This document shows, piece after piece, positions 7,917 through 16,495 of a DNA stretch of 64,000 bases; positions within the stretch are counted from its first letter, which is position 1; each line of letters starts with the position of its first letter. The position numbers were made by a program, and so were the translations under genes. The notes under the pieces were generated by a model, which was not told the DNA's origin, did no database searches, and was given only the letters and a program-made list of their open reading frames with translations. This DNA is from Brevundimonas sp. (lineage in GTDB: Bacteria > Pseudomonadota > Alphaproteobacteria > Caulobacterales > Caulobacteraceae). Location of the stretch: positions 62,001 to 126,000 of the forward strand of contig QFQU01000008.1 in the NCBI GenBank assembly GCA_003248965.1. Direction: 5' to 3'.

Positions 7917-9046
7917 CCCTTCACCCCCTCATGCACCACGGCCCCGCCGTTGGTGACGACCGCCGCCTTCAGGATTTCGTCCTCAAGGTCGACCGCCAAG
8001 GCGCCGTCCTTGATCAGAAGGCCGACGAAGGCGGTCAGGTTGCGGGCGTAGAGGGCGCTGGCGTCGGCGGCGATGCGGCCGGGCAGGTTCGACCAGCCGA
8101 CGATGGTGACGCCGTTCGCGGTCGTCACGACCTCGTTCAGCCTGGAGCCCTCGACATTGCCCCCCGCCTCCACCGCCAGATCGACGATGACCGAGCCGGG
8201 CTTCATCGAGGCGACGTGGGCGGCGGTCAGCAGAACAGGCGCGGCCCGGCCGGGGATCAGGGCGGTGGTGATGACGACGTCCTGTTTGACGATGTGGCTG
8301 GCGGTCAGTTCGGCCTGTTTCGCCTGATACGCCGCCGACATTTCCTTGGCGTAGCCGCCGGCGGTCTGGGCGTTCTTGAACTCCTCGTCCTCGACGGCCA
8401 GGAATTTGGCGCCCAGGCTCTCGACCTGTTCCTTGGTGGCGGGGCGGACGTCGGTGGCGGTGACGACCGCGCCCAGGCGGCGCGCCGTGGCGATGGCCTG
8501 AAGCCCGGCGACGCCTACGCCCATGACGAAACATTTGGCGGCGGCGACCGTGCCGGCCGCCGTCATCATCATGGGGAAGCCCTTGCCATAGGCGTAGGCC
8601 GCCTCGATCACCGCGCGATATCCGGCCAGGTTCGCCTGGGACGACAGGACGTCCATGACCTGGGCGCGCGTGATGCGGGGCACGAACTCCATGGCGAAGG
8701 CGGTCGCGCCCGCGCCGCGCAGGGCCTCCACCGTCGCCTTGTCGCGCCAGGCGTCCAGCATGGCGACAACGACGGCCCCCGACTTCAGGGCGCTGGTCTC
8801 CTGGGCGGTGGGACCGCGCACCTTCAGCAGGATGTCGGCGCCGTCCAGAACCGCATGGGTGTCAGGCTTCACCGTCGCGCCGGCGGCGGCGTAGTCGGCG
8901 TCGGGGATGGAAGAGCCCTGGCCGATCCCGGACTCGACCGTCACGGTCGCGCCCAGGGCGATCAGCTTCTTCACGGTCTCGGGCGTGACGGCGCAGCGCG
9001 TCTCGCCCTCGCGGCGTTCCCGGGTTGCGGCGATAGCGACAGCCAA
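7913..9046 (-). CDS. pntAA: NAD(P) transhydrogenase alpha subunit, NAD-binding part (PntAA), 377 aa
   Basis: This is the soluble dI domain that binds NAD(H), related to alanine dehydrogenase. The N-terminal half has ATRERREGETRCAVTPE, and the Rossmann region has VMGVGVAGLQAIATARRLGA followed by ATDVRPATKEQVESLGAKF. The mobile-loop region and VIVDLAVEAGGNVEG are also present. The start is TTG, supported by GAGGGG seven bases upstream; there is no nearby ATG. It leads the pnt operon, downstream of an aa3-oxidase subunit IV gene on the same strand. Confidence 0.95.
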   Translation of the reverse strand: MAVAIAATRERREGETRCAVTPETVKKLIALGATVTVESGIGQGSSIPDADYAAAGATVKPDTHAVLDGADILLKVRGPTAQETSALKSGAVVVAMLDAWRDKATVEALRGAGATAFAMEFVPRITRAQVMDVLSSQANLAGYRAVIEAAYAYGKGFPMMMTAAGTVAAAKCFVMGVGVAGLQAIATARRLGAVVTATDVRPATKEQVESLGAKFLAVEDEEFKNAQTAGGYAKEMSAAYQAKQAELTASHIVKQDVVITTALIPGRAAPVLLTAAHVASMKPGSVIVDLAVEAGGNVEGSRLNEVVTTANGVTIVGWSNLPGRIAADASALYARNLTAFVGLLIKDGALAVDLEDEILKAAVVTNGGAVVHEGVKG

Positions 9047-9180
9047 GCGAATCCCCTCGTTTCTGTTCTTGAACGAAGGTTAGGCCGTTCGGGCGACAGC
9101 CGTCAAAGCACGGTTACGCCAAGACGGGCGCCCAGGCCGGAATTCCCGCCCCTCCCGGGCCGGGATTGGCGCAACGCCGG

Positions 9181-9441
9181 CTAGTCTCGGTGAACGACGT
9201 CGTGCTTGGACCGCAGGGCGAAGAAGCCGGCTACGGCTAGGACCACCGTACCCAGCAACGCCACGACGAAGTTGCCGCCAGGGTGGAACCACAGGGTCAG
9301 CAGCAGCACCAGACAGGCCACGGCCAGAGAGCCCCACTTGGCCAGGTCCAGGAACAGACGGAAGGTCGAGATCTGTTCCTTGATGGCCATGTGGCCACGC
9401 ACATAGGCGTTCGCGTCGTCGGCGTGGTGCGGATCGGCCAT
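9181..9441 (-). CDS. aa3-type cytochrome c oxidase subunit IV, 86 aa
   Basis: This small protein has the alphaproteobacterial COX IV pattern: a polar N-terminus with HMAIKEQISTFRLFLDLAKW, followed by two hydrophobic stretches (about residues 37-52 and 57-75). The FRxFL and KW residues typify the bacterial aa3 oxidase subunit IV family. A GGGGAG ribosome site lies before the ATG. In related genomes this gene commonly sits upstream of pntAA rather than with the oxidase genes, and that arrangement is kept here. It probably associates with the aa3 terminal oxidase. Confidence 0.85.
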   Translation of the reverse strand: MADPHHADDANAYVRGHMAIKEQISTFRLFLDLAKWGSLAVACLVLLLTLWFHPGGNFVVALLGTVVLAVAGFFALRSKHDVVHRD

Positions 9442-9504
9442 GGAGACTCCCCAGTCGGTTGTTAGGCGGATTTATAGCGAGGCGCGCGGCGCACTCAAGC
9501 CCGG

Positions 9505-11316
9505 CTAGCCCAAGGCCTCGAACTGGTCGATCAGCCGCTCCAGCCGCCGGCACCCCACGCTCCAGAAGGCCGGGTCGCGCGGGTTCAGCCCAAAAGGCTT
9601 CAGCGCCTCGACATAGGTCCGCGCGCCGCCCCCGGCCAGAAGATCGCGATACAGGGGCGTGAAGCCCGCCGGATCGTTCCGCCGCGCCTCCATCAACGCC
9701 GCCACCAACAGATCTCCGAAGGCGTAGGCGTAAACATAGAAGGGCGAATGCACGAAGTGGCTGACATAGCTCCACCAGTGCTCATAGCCGGGGTTCAGCG
9801 TCACCGCCGGCCCCAGCGAGGCCCCCATCTCTTCCAGCCACAGTTCGTTGATGCGGTGTTGCGACACCTCTCCGGACAGGCGCTCGTCGTGAAAGCGGGT
9901 CTCGAAGCGATGGAAGGCGATCTGACGCACCACGGTGTTCAGCCCGTCCTCGATCCGACCCGCCAGAAGCCCGCGCTGTTCGGACTTGGGCGCGGTGGCC
10001 AGCAGCCGGTCGAAGGTCAGGCCCTCGGCGAAGATGGACGCGGTTTCCGCCAGGGTCAGGGGCGTGTCGGCCAGAAGCGTGCCCTGGTCCGCCGCCAGGG
10101 TCTGGTGAACGCCGTGACCCAGTTCGTGCGCCAGGGTCAGGACGTCGCGCCGCTCGCCCATCCAGTTCAGAAAGACATAGGGGTGACGATCCGCCGTCAC
10201 CGGATGGGCGTAGGCGCCCGACTGCTTGCCCGGCCGCGCCCGACCGTCGATCCAGGGTTTGTCGAAGAAGCCGCCAGCCCGTTCGGCGAAGTCGCCGCCC
10301 AGGTCGGAGAAGCTGTCCAGCACGATCCGGCGCCCCTGGCTCCAGGTGAAGGATCGCGGCGCGGTCGTCTCGATCGGGGCGTTGCGGTCCCAGTGATCCA
10401 GCCGGGTCTTGCCCATGGCCCTGGCCTTCAGGGCGTAATAGCGGTGCGACAGGCGCGGATAGGCTGCGGCGACCGCTTCGGCCATGGCGTCCACCGCCTC
10501 GCCGTCCACCTCGTTGCCTAGGTGGCGGCTATCCGCCGGGCGTTTGAAGCCGCGCCAGCGGTCCTCCATCGCCTTGTCGGCCGCGACCGTGTTCAGCACC
10601 AGGGCCAAGGTCGGGGCGCGGGTGGCTAAAGCCTCCGACAATCCTTCGGCGGCGGCCCTGCGGCGTGCGGGCTTGGCGTCCGACAGGCGATTCAGCGCCT
10701 CGGCCAGGGTCAGGCTCTCGGCGTTCGCGCCCTTCTTGCCGACCCTGGCGCGCAGGGCGGCCAGCTGCTCGTCGAACAGGCGCGGCCATTGGGCCGTGAT
10801 CGGGCCGCGCTCGGCGATGAAGGTCTCCAGCTCGGCAGACAGCTCGTGCGGCTTCATCGCCCGCACCCGCCGCAGCCAGGGCCGCCAACGCGCCGCGCCC
10901 GGATGGGCGGCCAGCGCGGCCTCCAACTCGGCGTCGTCGATCTGGTTGATTTCCAGCGTCAGCCAGACGGTCGGGGTGGCGATGGCGGTGATCTTCTCGC
11001 GCACGTCGGCTTCGAATCCTTGGGCGCCCGGATCGTCGCGCGCGGTCGAGGCCGCCAGGAAGGCGTAGGCGCCCAGGGCGCCCAGCACATCCGACGCCTG
11101 TTCGTACAGGGTGATCGCCTGATCCAAGACCTCGCCCAGCCCCCCCGCGTCGGCCCGCCGCGCGATAAGCTGTCCTTGCAGGCCGTTCATCCGGTCGACC
11201 AGGGCGCGGGCCCGGGCGAGGTCTTCGCCGACCCGGGCGTCGTCGCGCGCGGCGTAGAGATCGGACAGGTCCCAAAGCGGAGCTTCGGCGTCGGGCGTCT
11301 TGAAGGGAGCGTTCAT
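9505..11316 (-). CDS. pepF: Oligoendopeptidase F (M3 family zinc peptidase), 603 aa
   Basis: The protein is a cytoplasmic zinc endopeptidase that cleaves oligopeptides. The HELGH zinc motif lies at residues 397-401 (LTLAHELGHGVHQ), with the downstream Glu in PLTLAETASIFAE as third ligand. The N-terminal helical PepF domain (WDLSDLYAARDD) covers about residues 15-130. I chose the ATG at 11316, which gives the usual PepF N-terminus; a frame extension to 11379 adds an Arg/Ala-rich stretch with no family match. Length is normal for the family. Confidence 0.92.
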   Translation of the reverse strand: MNAPFKTPDAEAPLWDLSDLYAARDDARVGEDLARARALVDRMNGLQGQLIARRADAGGLGEVLDQAITLYEQASDVLGALGAYAFLAASTARDDPGAQGFEADVREKITAIATPTVWLTLEINQIDDAELEAALAAHPGAARWRPWLRRVRAMKPHELSAELETFIAERGPITAQWPRLFDEQLAALRARVGKKGANAESLTLAEALNRLSDAKPARRRAAAEGLSEALATRAPTLALVLNTVAADKAMEDRWRGFKRPADSRHLGNEVDGEAVDAMAEAVAAAYPRLSHRYYALKARAMGKTRLDHWDRNAPIETTAPRSFTWSQGRRIVLDSFSDLGGDFAERAGGFFDKPWIDGRARPGKQSGAYAHPVTADRHPYVFLNWMGERRDVLTLAHELGHGVHQTLAADQGTLLADTPLTLAETASIFAEGLTFDRLLATAPKSEQRGLLAGRIEDGLNTVVRQIAFHRFETRFHDERLSGEVSQHRINELWLEEMGASLGPAVTLNPGYEHWWSYVSHFVHSPFYVYAYAFGDLLVAALMEARRNDPAGFTPLYRDLLAGGGARTYVEALKPFGLNPRDPAFWSVGCRRLERLIDQFEALG

Positions 11317-11480
11317 GACCCCGTTTTGGCGACGCAGGGCGGCCGCCGCAACCGCGAGGCGGGCGTTAACCCCCCGCACACCACGCCGAACAACGCGATT
11401 TTCACCTCGTCGGCCTAGAAATCGTCCCGAAACGGGCCATCCGCGTTATGGATGGACCAAGGAACGAAGGGCTGCTTCCC

Positions 11481-12923
11481 ATGGCCAAGACCATTCTGGT
11501 CGTTGACGACGATCCGACCCAGCGGCGGCTGATCCAGGCCGTGCTGGAGCGCGACGGCAACGCCGTGGTCCACGCCGCCAGCGGCGGCGAGGCCATCGAC
11601 CGGATGACCCGGGGCGGCGGCGCCGACCTGATCCTGCTGGACATGATCATGCCCGAGATGTCGGGGCTGGAATGCCTGGCCGAACTACGCAGCGCCGGGG
11701 TCAACGAGCCGGTCATCGTCCTGACCGCCAACGGCGGCATCGACATGGTGGTCAAGGCCATGCAGGCTGGGGCGCAGGACTTCTTCGTGAAGCCCGTCGG
11801 GCCAGAGCGGCTGCTGGTCGGGGTGCGAAACGCCATGCAGATGACCCGGCTGACGGCCGAGGTCGGACGCCTGACCAAGCGCGCCCAGGGCCGCACCAGC
11901 TTCGACGATATCGTGGGCGACAGCCCCGCCATGCGTATGGTCAAGGCGCTGGGCGCGCGGGCCGCCAAATCCTCGATTCCCGTCCTGATCACCGGCGAGA
12001 GCGGCGTCGGCAAGGAGGTCATCGCCCGCGCCCTGCACGGCGCCAGCGACCGGGCCGGAAAGCCCTTCGTCGCGGTCAACTGCGGCGCCCTGCCCGCCAA
12101 TCTGGTCGAATCCATCCTGTTCGGACACGAGAAGGGCGCCTTTACCGGCGCCGTCGACAAGACCCTGGGCAAGTTCCGCGAGGCGGACGGCGGCACCCTG
12201 TTCCTGGACGAGATCGGCGAACTGCCGCTGGACATGCAGGTCAAGCTGCTGCGCGCGCTGCAGGAGGGCGAGATCGACCCGGTGGGCGGAAAGCGACCGG
12301 TCAAGATCGACGTCCGCATCGTGTCCGCCACCAATCGCGACCCGGCCCAGCAGGTGCGCGACGGGGCCTTCCGCGAGGACCTGTTCTATCGCCTGAACGT
12401 CTTCCCCATCGAAGCCCCGTCTCTGCGCGACCGCCGCGAGGACATCCCGGCCCTGGTCGATCACTTCATCGCCCGTTTCAACGCCGAGGAAGGCAAGCGG
12501 ATCGCCGGCTGCGCGCCCGAGACGATGGCCATGCTCCAGAGCTTCGACTGGCCCGGCAACGTGCGCCAGCTGGAGAACGCGGTGTTCCGCGCCATCGTCC
12601 TGGCCGACGCGCCCTTCCTGCAACCGCATGACTTCCCGGCCATCTCGGGCGTCACCGCCCCGATGCCGGACGTCGTTCCCGTGGCGACGGTTTCGACGCA
12701 TTCGGATCATGCCCCCCAGCCGGACCAACCGATCCGCATCCTGGACGACCGCGGTCATCTGCGAACGCTGGAAGAGATCGAGCGCGACCTGATCCAACAC
12801 GCCATCGAGGTCTACTCAGGCCACATGAGCGAGATCGCCCGTCGTCTGGGCATCGGCCGCTCGACCCTGTACCGCAAGGTCCGCGAACAAGGACTGGAAG
12901 AGCAGTTGAAGGAAGCGGGCTGA
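11481..12923 (+). CDS. tacA: Sigma-54-dependent response regulator, TacA-like, 480 aa
   Basis: Domains in order are a receiver (residues 1-120, phospho-acceptor Asp54, Lys104 in FFVKP), a AAA+ ATPase (about 142-375) and a Fis-type HTH (about 435-475, EIARRLGIGRSTLYRKV). The ATPase has Walker A GESGVGKE at 172-179, the sigma-54 contact loop GAFTGA at 219-224 and Walker B TLFLDEIGE. The receiver and overall architecture resemble Caulobacter TacA, which is fed by the ShkA-ShpA phosphorelay and activates stalk genes. A DUF2312/GapR gene nearby fits my recollection of Caulobacter gene order. The ATG at 11481 is preferred over 11448 because it begins the receiver. No cognate kinase gene is adjacent. 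Confidence 0.85.
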   Translation: MAKTILVVDDDPTQRRLIQAVLERDGNAVVHAASGGEAIDRMTRGGGADLILLDMIMPEMSGLECLAELRSAGVNEPVIVLTANGGIDMVVKAMQAGAQDFFVKPVGPERLLVGVRNAMQMTRLTAEVGRLTKRAQGRTSFDDIVGDSPAMRMVKALGARAAKSSIPVLITGESGVGKEVIARALHGASDRAGKPFVAVNCGALPANLVESILFGHEKGAFTGAVDKTLGKFREADGGTLFLDEIGELPLDMQVKLLRALQEGEIDPVGGKRPVKIDVRIVSATNRDPAQQVRDGAFREDLFYRLNVFPIEAPSLRDRREDIPALVDHFIARFNAEEGKRIAGCAPETMAMLQSFDWPGNVRQLENAVFRAIVLADAPFLQPHDFPAISGVTAPMPDVVPVATVSTHSDHAPQPDQPIRILDDRGHLRTLEEIERDLIQHAIEVYSGHMSEIARRLGIGRSTLYRKVREQGLEEQLKEAG

Positions 12924-12928
12924 CCGCG

Positions 12929-13261
12929 TCACTCCTCGGACACTCCCGCCTTGGGCGTCTTGCGCCCCCACCGCCGTTTCGGCGCTTCGCCCTTGGCCTT
13001 GGCCGTGATCTCCTTCAGCTTGCGGCCCTGCATGGCCGAGAGCGCCTGGCCCGGCGCGCCCTTTTCGGGATCGGCGAAGGCGCGGCCATGGGTCTTCACG
13101 CGTTCACTGACCGAGTCGATGAACGCGCCCTCCCATTCGGACAGGGAAACGCCCGCCTTCTCGGCCGAGCGGCGGGCGCGTTTCAGGGCGTTCAGGGCCG
13201 ATCGCTGAGCCGCCCTGCGCTGGGCCTCGAAGGGGCTGTCGGAAGGCGGTTTGCGCTTCAG
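12929..13261 (-). CDS. Basic conserved-looking protein, 110 aa, apparent CTG start
   Basis: On the minus strand a frame follows the gapR stop, with a TAG two codons before the only plausible initiator, CTG at 13261. GAGGAG sits eight bases upstream of that CTG, and no ATG, GTG or TTG occurs in the N-terminal part. The product begins LKRKPPSDSPFEAQRRAAQR and is rich in Lys, Arg and Ala, with a central SEWEGAFIDSVSERVKTHGR and a basic C-terminus. It looks like a real coding region by codon pattern, and conventional ORF callers would miss or truncate it. It is probably co-transcribed with gapR. Function is unknown; its charge suggests nucleic-acid binding. Confidence 0.6.
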   Translation of the reverse strand: MKRKPPSDSPFEAQRRAAQRSALNALKRARRSAEKAGVSLSEWEGAFIDSVSERVKTHGRAFADPEKGAPGQALSAMQGRKLKEITAKAKGEAPKRRWGRKTPKAGVSEE

Positions 13262-13273
13262 CCCCTAATCTCC

Positions 13274-13549
13274 TCAGACCTCGCCGAGGGCCGAAAGGTA
13301 GAGATCCAGGATGGCCTCTTCCTCCTGGCGCTTGGCCTTGTCCTGCTTTCTGATGCGGATGACCTTGCGCAGGACCTTGACGTCGTAGCCTTCGCCCTTG
13401 GCTTCGGCGAAGACCTCCTTCATGTCGGTCATGACGGCCTGTTTGTCCTCTTCGAGGCGCTCCAGCCGCTCGATGATGGTGCGCAGGCGACCTTGCGCGG
13501 CCGAGGTCAGGACGTCGGGGTTGCCGTCGAACGAGGCGTCGTCAGCCAT
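13274..13549 (-). CDS. gapR: GapR-family nucleoid-associated protein (DUF2312), 91 aa
   Basis: The sequence is a near-complete match in style to Caulobacter GapR: a long N-terminal coiled coil (LRTIIERLERLEEDKQAVM), the AEAKGEGYDVKVLRKV turn, and the basic IRIRKQDKAKRQEEEAILD helix ending in LYLSALGEV. GapR forms a tetrameric clamp that binds overtwisted, AT-rich DNA ahead of replication forks and transcription units and helps topoisomerases. The helical Lys/Arg residues in the second half are the DNA-contact candidates. The 110-aa CTG-started gene begins 13 bases after the stop. Confidence 0.9.
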   Translation of the reverse strand: MADDASFDGNPDVLTSAAQGRLRTIIERLERLEEDKQAVMTDMKEVFAEAKGEGYDVKVLRKVIRIRKQDKAKRQEEEAILDLYLSALGEV

Positions 13550-13616
13550 GGGGAGTACTCCAGAAATCAGGCGCGGACGCTAACCATGCCGGTCGGCGCG
13601 CGACAACCGCGAACAC

Positions 13617-13645
13617 GAAAAAGGCCGCGGACAAAATCCGCAGCC
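13617..13645 (-). terminator. Rho-independent terminator after rpmJ
   Basis: On the minus strand a stem GGCTGCGGA / TCCGCGGCC (one mismatch) with a TTTTG loop is followed by five T residues. It lies about 60 bases after the rpmJ stop and before gapR, so it should separate the two units. Confidence 0.7.
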
Positions 13646-13704
13646 TGTGGATCGTCAGCAAGACGCTGCGCGCACGCCGCCGAAGCGGCGCGCAGGCCAG
13701 TCGC

Positions 13705-13830
13705 TTAGCCCTGCTTGGCCTTGAAGCGGGGGTCGGTCTTGTTGATGACGAAGACGACGCCCTTGCGACGCACGACCTTGCAGTCGCGGTGGCGGGTCTT
13801 CAGGGCCTTGAGCGAGCTGCGGACCTTCAT
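13705..13830 (-). CDS. rpmJ: 50S ribosomal protein L36 (long form), 41 aa
   Basis: The 41-residue product MKVRSSLKALKTRHRDCKVV... ends in INKTDPRFKAKQG, the usual alphaproteobacterial L36. It contains only one Cys (Cys17) and His15, and lacks the CXXC...H zinc ribbon of the short bacterial form, as expected for the zinc-independent (C-minus) paralogue type. A clear terminator follows. It is too short for many ORF lists but the match is unambiguous. Confidence 0.93.
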   Translation of the reverse strand: MKVRSSLKALKTRHRDCKVVRRKGVVFVINKTDPRFKAKQG

Positions 13831-14035
13831 GGTCGGACGTCCTGAGAGAAACCAATAAGAAAGCCGCTGACCCGGTCGGATCGCGGCGGAGGCGGTCGTA
13901 TAGAGAGACGGCTTCAGAAGGTCAACCCGCCAAAGGCTGAAACCGCATCAAATCCAGGCCTCGCCTGCTCCAGGACTGAGTTTCAGCAGCGGGCTCAAGC
14001 AGCCCAAGGGGCGGTAGCACGCAGGATTAAAGAGA

Positions 14036-14112
14036 TGGAGGCCTGACCTCCGAGTCGAACGGAGGGTTTACGGGGTTGCACGCCCGTCGCGTCGCCACTC
14101 CGCCATCAGGCC
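14036..14112 (-). tRNA. tRNA-Cys (GCA) with atypical geometry
   Basis: On the minus strand GGCCTGA at 14112 pairs fully with TCAGGCC, followed by T and an encoded CCA; discriminator U73 is typical of tRNA-Cys. The T-loop TTCGACT and D-loop AGTGG are present, and the anticodon stem ACGGG/CCCGT presents GCA. Two things are abnormal. The anticodon loop has 8 bases (CGTGCAAC) instead of 7. The T-stem has an extra pair (CCTCCG/CGGAGG), giving 7+6=13 bp between acceptor end and T-loop instead of 12. Total length is 77 nt. It may be a functional variant, a decayed copy, or a sequencing artefact. The rest of the 13831-14294 gap holds the 14121 hairpin and no other gene I can support. Confidence 0.75.
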
Positions 14113-14120
14113 GTTCAGAG

Positions 14121-14147
14121 GACGGTGCGATATTAGGTCGCACCGTC
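14121..14147. repeat. Perfect 10-bp hairpin immediately 5' of the tRNA
   Basis: GACGGTGCGA is followed by a 7-base AT-rich loop (TATTAGG) and its exact complement TCGCACCGTC. It ends eight bases upstream of the tRNA 5' end on the minus strand. The AT-rich loop could contain a -10 element for the tRNA promoter (CTAATA on the minus strand), making the palindrome an operator or promoter-embedded site. Without a T tract it is not a standard terminator for either strand. Confidence 0.5.
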
Positions 14148-14294
14148 TTAAGGCGTCGACCATAATCAAGGTTAATGCGCTCATTTGGGTAAGCCTTGGG
14201 TTCGAATTCGCGTCTGGAGCGTTTTTAGAGGCCGCACCGCCTCTCGCGGGGATGTCATTTCACGCCGCGCCCGCGCCCCTATAGTCTGAATCCC

Positions 14295-15578
14295 ATGCGT
14301 TTTTCGTACCGACTGCTGTTGATCGCCTGTGTTTCGGCCTGCGCGCCCATGTTGCCGGGGCCGCCCCTGCCCGCGCCGAGCCCGTCTCCGCAGACAGGCG
14401 GGACCGTGCCCGAAACCCAGCCGGCGCCGACGCCGACCGCCCCGCCCCTGGCCGCCTATGACCAGCAAGGATTCGAGGGGTGGAGGCAGGGTTTCCTGGC
14501 CCGCAAGGGCGGCGCGCGGCGCGCGGCCTATGAGCGGGAGCTGGCCAATCTGACCCCCGATCCGACGGTGATCCGACTGGACCGGAACCAGCCCGAATTC
14601 TCCAAGCCGGCCGGCGCCTATGTTCAGAACGCGGTGACGCCGGTTCGAATCGCCCAGGCCAAGCAGCGCATCGACCGGGTGCCCTGGGCCGTGGTCCAGC
14701 GATTCGGCGTGCCCAGCGAGATTCTGGTCGGCGTCTGGGCCCAGGAAAGCGCCTTTGGTCAGGTGCAGGGCGACTATGACGTGATCCGCTCGCTGGCGAC
14801 CCTGGCCTATGACGGGCGTCGACGCGACTGGGCCGAGGACCAGTTGAAGAACGCCCTGGACATCGTGGTGGACGGTCGGCGCGACCGGGCGGGCCTGAAG
14901 GGCAGCTGGGCCGGCGCCATGGGCCAGACCCAGTTCATGCCCGACAACTATCTGCGACTGGGCGTCGATCAGGACGGCGACGGCAAGGTCGATATCTGGA
15001 ACGACGACGCCGACGCCCTGGCCTCCGCCGCCAACCTCTTGGCCCAAGCGGGATGGAAGCGCGGCCAGACGTGGGGATACGAGGTCATCTTGCCGGCCGG
15101 CTTCGACTACGCCGAGGCGGAAGGCCCCAAGCACAACTGGGCCTATTGGGCGGCCAGGGGCGTTCGTCTGGCGCAAGGGGGCACGCCGAACGGGGCCGAG
15201 GCGCTGGAAGAGGCGACCATCCTGCTGCCGCAGGGGGCGAACGGCCCCGCCTTCCTAGCCCTGCCGAACCATTATGTGATCCGCCGTTACAACAACTCGG
15301 TCAGCTACGCCCTGGCCATCGGCCTGACGGCGGACGGGATCATGGGCAAGCCGGGTCTGACCAAGGCCTGGCCGAACGATCCGTCCATGTCGCGCGATCA
15401 GCGGATCGGGGCGCAACGCGCCCTGACGCGCCTGGGTTACGACACGCAAGGGGTGGACGGGGTGATCGGCACGAACACCCGCGCGGCCCTGCGCCGCTGG
15501 CAGATCGCCAACGGCCGCATCGCCGACGGCTATCTGACGGCGGCCCTGGCCGACGAACTGATCCGCAAGGCCGGATAG
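14295..15578 (+). CDS. Lytic murein transglycosylase, MltB family lipoprotein with peptidoglycan-binding domain, 427 aa
   Basis: The N-terminus has a lipoprotein signal with lipobox VSAC (Cys16). A Pro-rich linker is followed by the SLT_2 catalytic domain (about residues 60-340), with WAQESAFGQ carrying the catalytic Glu and GAMGQTQFMPDNY carrying the substrate-site motif. A PG_binding_1 domain closes the protein (about 365-425, LTRLGYDTQGVDGVIGTNTRAALRRWQ). It would cleave the MurNAc-GlcNAc bond to 1,6-anhydro-MurNAc products at the outer-membrane inner face. It stands alone with its own upstream gap. Confidence 0.92.
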   Translation: MRFSYRLLLIACVSACAPMLPGPPLPAPSPSPQTGGTVPETQPAPTPTAPPLAAYDQQGFEGWRQGFLARKGGARRAAYERELANLTPDPTVIRLDRNQPEFSKPAGAYVQNAVTPVRIAQAKQRIDRVPWAVVQRFGVPSEILVGVWAQESAFGQVQGDYDVIRSLATLAYDGRRRDWAEDQLKNALDIVVDGRRDRAGLKGSWAGAMGQTQFMPDNYLRLGVDQDGDGKVDIWNDDADALASAANLLAQAGWKRGQTWGYEVILPAGFDYAEAEGPKHNWAYWAARGVRLAQGGTPNGAEALEEATILLPQGANGPAFLALPNHYVIRRYNNSVSYALAIGLTADGIMGKPGLTKAWPNDPSMSRDQRIGAQRALTRLGYDTQGVDGVIGTNTRAALRRWQIANGRIADGYLTAALADELIRKAG

Positions 15579-15852
15579 GGTTCGGACTCCCAAAAAACGG
15601 AGCCCAGACAGTCCGATCAGTCTGGTCGATCCGAAACGACATGGCGGCTCCGGTGCGCGAACCGAAGCGAACCTAGTTTGCCGCCGACGTGAACCTAGGC
15701 GCGGTGAATGGGGCGAGTCGGCCGCAAAGGCTTGAAAAGACACGATCAGGGACGCGCAATTGCGTGCCCTAACCGCCGGATCGCTCGCAGCCGAGCAGCG
15801 CGTCTCCAGTGAGCGTGTGGAGTTCGGCCAGCAGGAGGCGAGGCGGGGCGTT

Positions 15853-16392
15853 TCAGAAGCCTGTCGCCGCGGCGGGATCGCATTGTTGATGAAGGAAGGT
15901 AATGGCGTAGGCGACCCGAGCCGCCATGTCCTCCGCGCCAGTGTAAATGTAGCTGTCGCTGTCATTACCGCGAAAACGAACCGAAACGATTTCGCCCTGA
16001 GCCTTGGCGGTCATGACATCGCGTCCCCAATGAAACCCATTGGGATTACCCATTCTGCGAATGTCGGGGCTGTAATCGCCCAGCTTGTATGTCCCGGCGC
16101 CAGGCACGGTCATTACAACATCGTCGCCAGACGAGATGGCCTTTGACACGCACCGTGAGACCACGGACGCATCGACAATTCGGGGTTGTCCCGAGAAGCG
16201 CGCAACGCCGTTCGAATCTTCCCTCGCCGCCGCGACTGCCGACCTGTAGGCAGGCGACTCATATCCCGCGCCCGGCAACACCATTTCCAGGAAGCGCTGA
16301 GCGCCGTCGATGGTCTGTTCGGCGGGTTGCGCCCCGGCAGACGCTGTCGTCATTAAGGAGGCGACCGCAATCGCCAAGCCGATAACACGCAC
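15853..16392 (-). CDS. Secreted protein of unknown function, 179 aa
   Basis: There is a clear Sec signal peptide (GLAIAVASLMTTASAGAQ, cleavage after about residue 21). The mature part has two Cys residues (SRCVSK and QQCDP) that may form a disulfide, and a Gly/Asp-rich middle. Base composition is lower in GC than the core genes around it. It is divergent from another secreted protein at 16496, about 100 bp apart, so the two may share a control region. I recognise no family or catalytic motif. The 270-bp gap between mltB and this gene holds nothing I can call. Confidence 0.7.
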   Translation of the reverse strand: MRVIGLAIAVASLMTTASAGAQPAEQTIDGAQRFLEMVLPGAGYESPAYRSAVAAAREDSNGVARFSGQPRIVDASVVSRCVSKAISSGDDVVMTVPGAGTYKLGDYSPDIRRMGNPNGFHWGRDVMTAKAQGEIVSVRFRGNDSDSYIYTGAEDMAARVAYAITFLHQQCDPAAATGF

Positions 16393-16495
16393 AATCCACC
16401 TCCACCGATATCCGCCACTGAGCGGGGCCCGCCCATTCCCTTAACCGACAATCCGCGTAACAATGATCAGGGTCAATGTTCGCGTGGGAACAGCC

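Noticed and set aside
11317..11480. Sigma-54 promoter before tacA
   Set aside because: No TGGCAC-N5-TTGC match at acceptable spacing was found; only weak partial resemblance.
14227..14244. AGAGGC/GCCTCT hairpin before mltB as terminator
   Set aside because: The T run lies on the wrong side of the stem for either orientation; left as an unassigned short hairpin.
15579..15852. Possible gene remnant between mltB and the 15853 gene
   Set aside because: Only short shadow frames with stop codons and no recognisable motif were seen.
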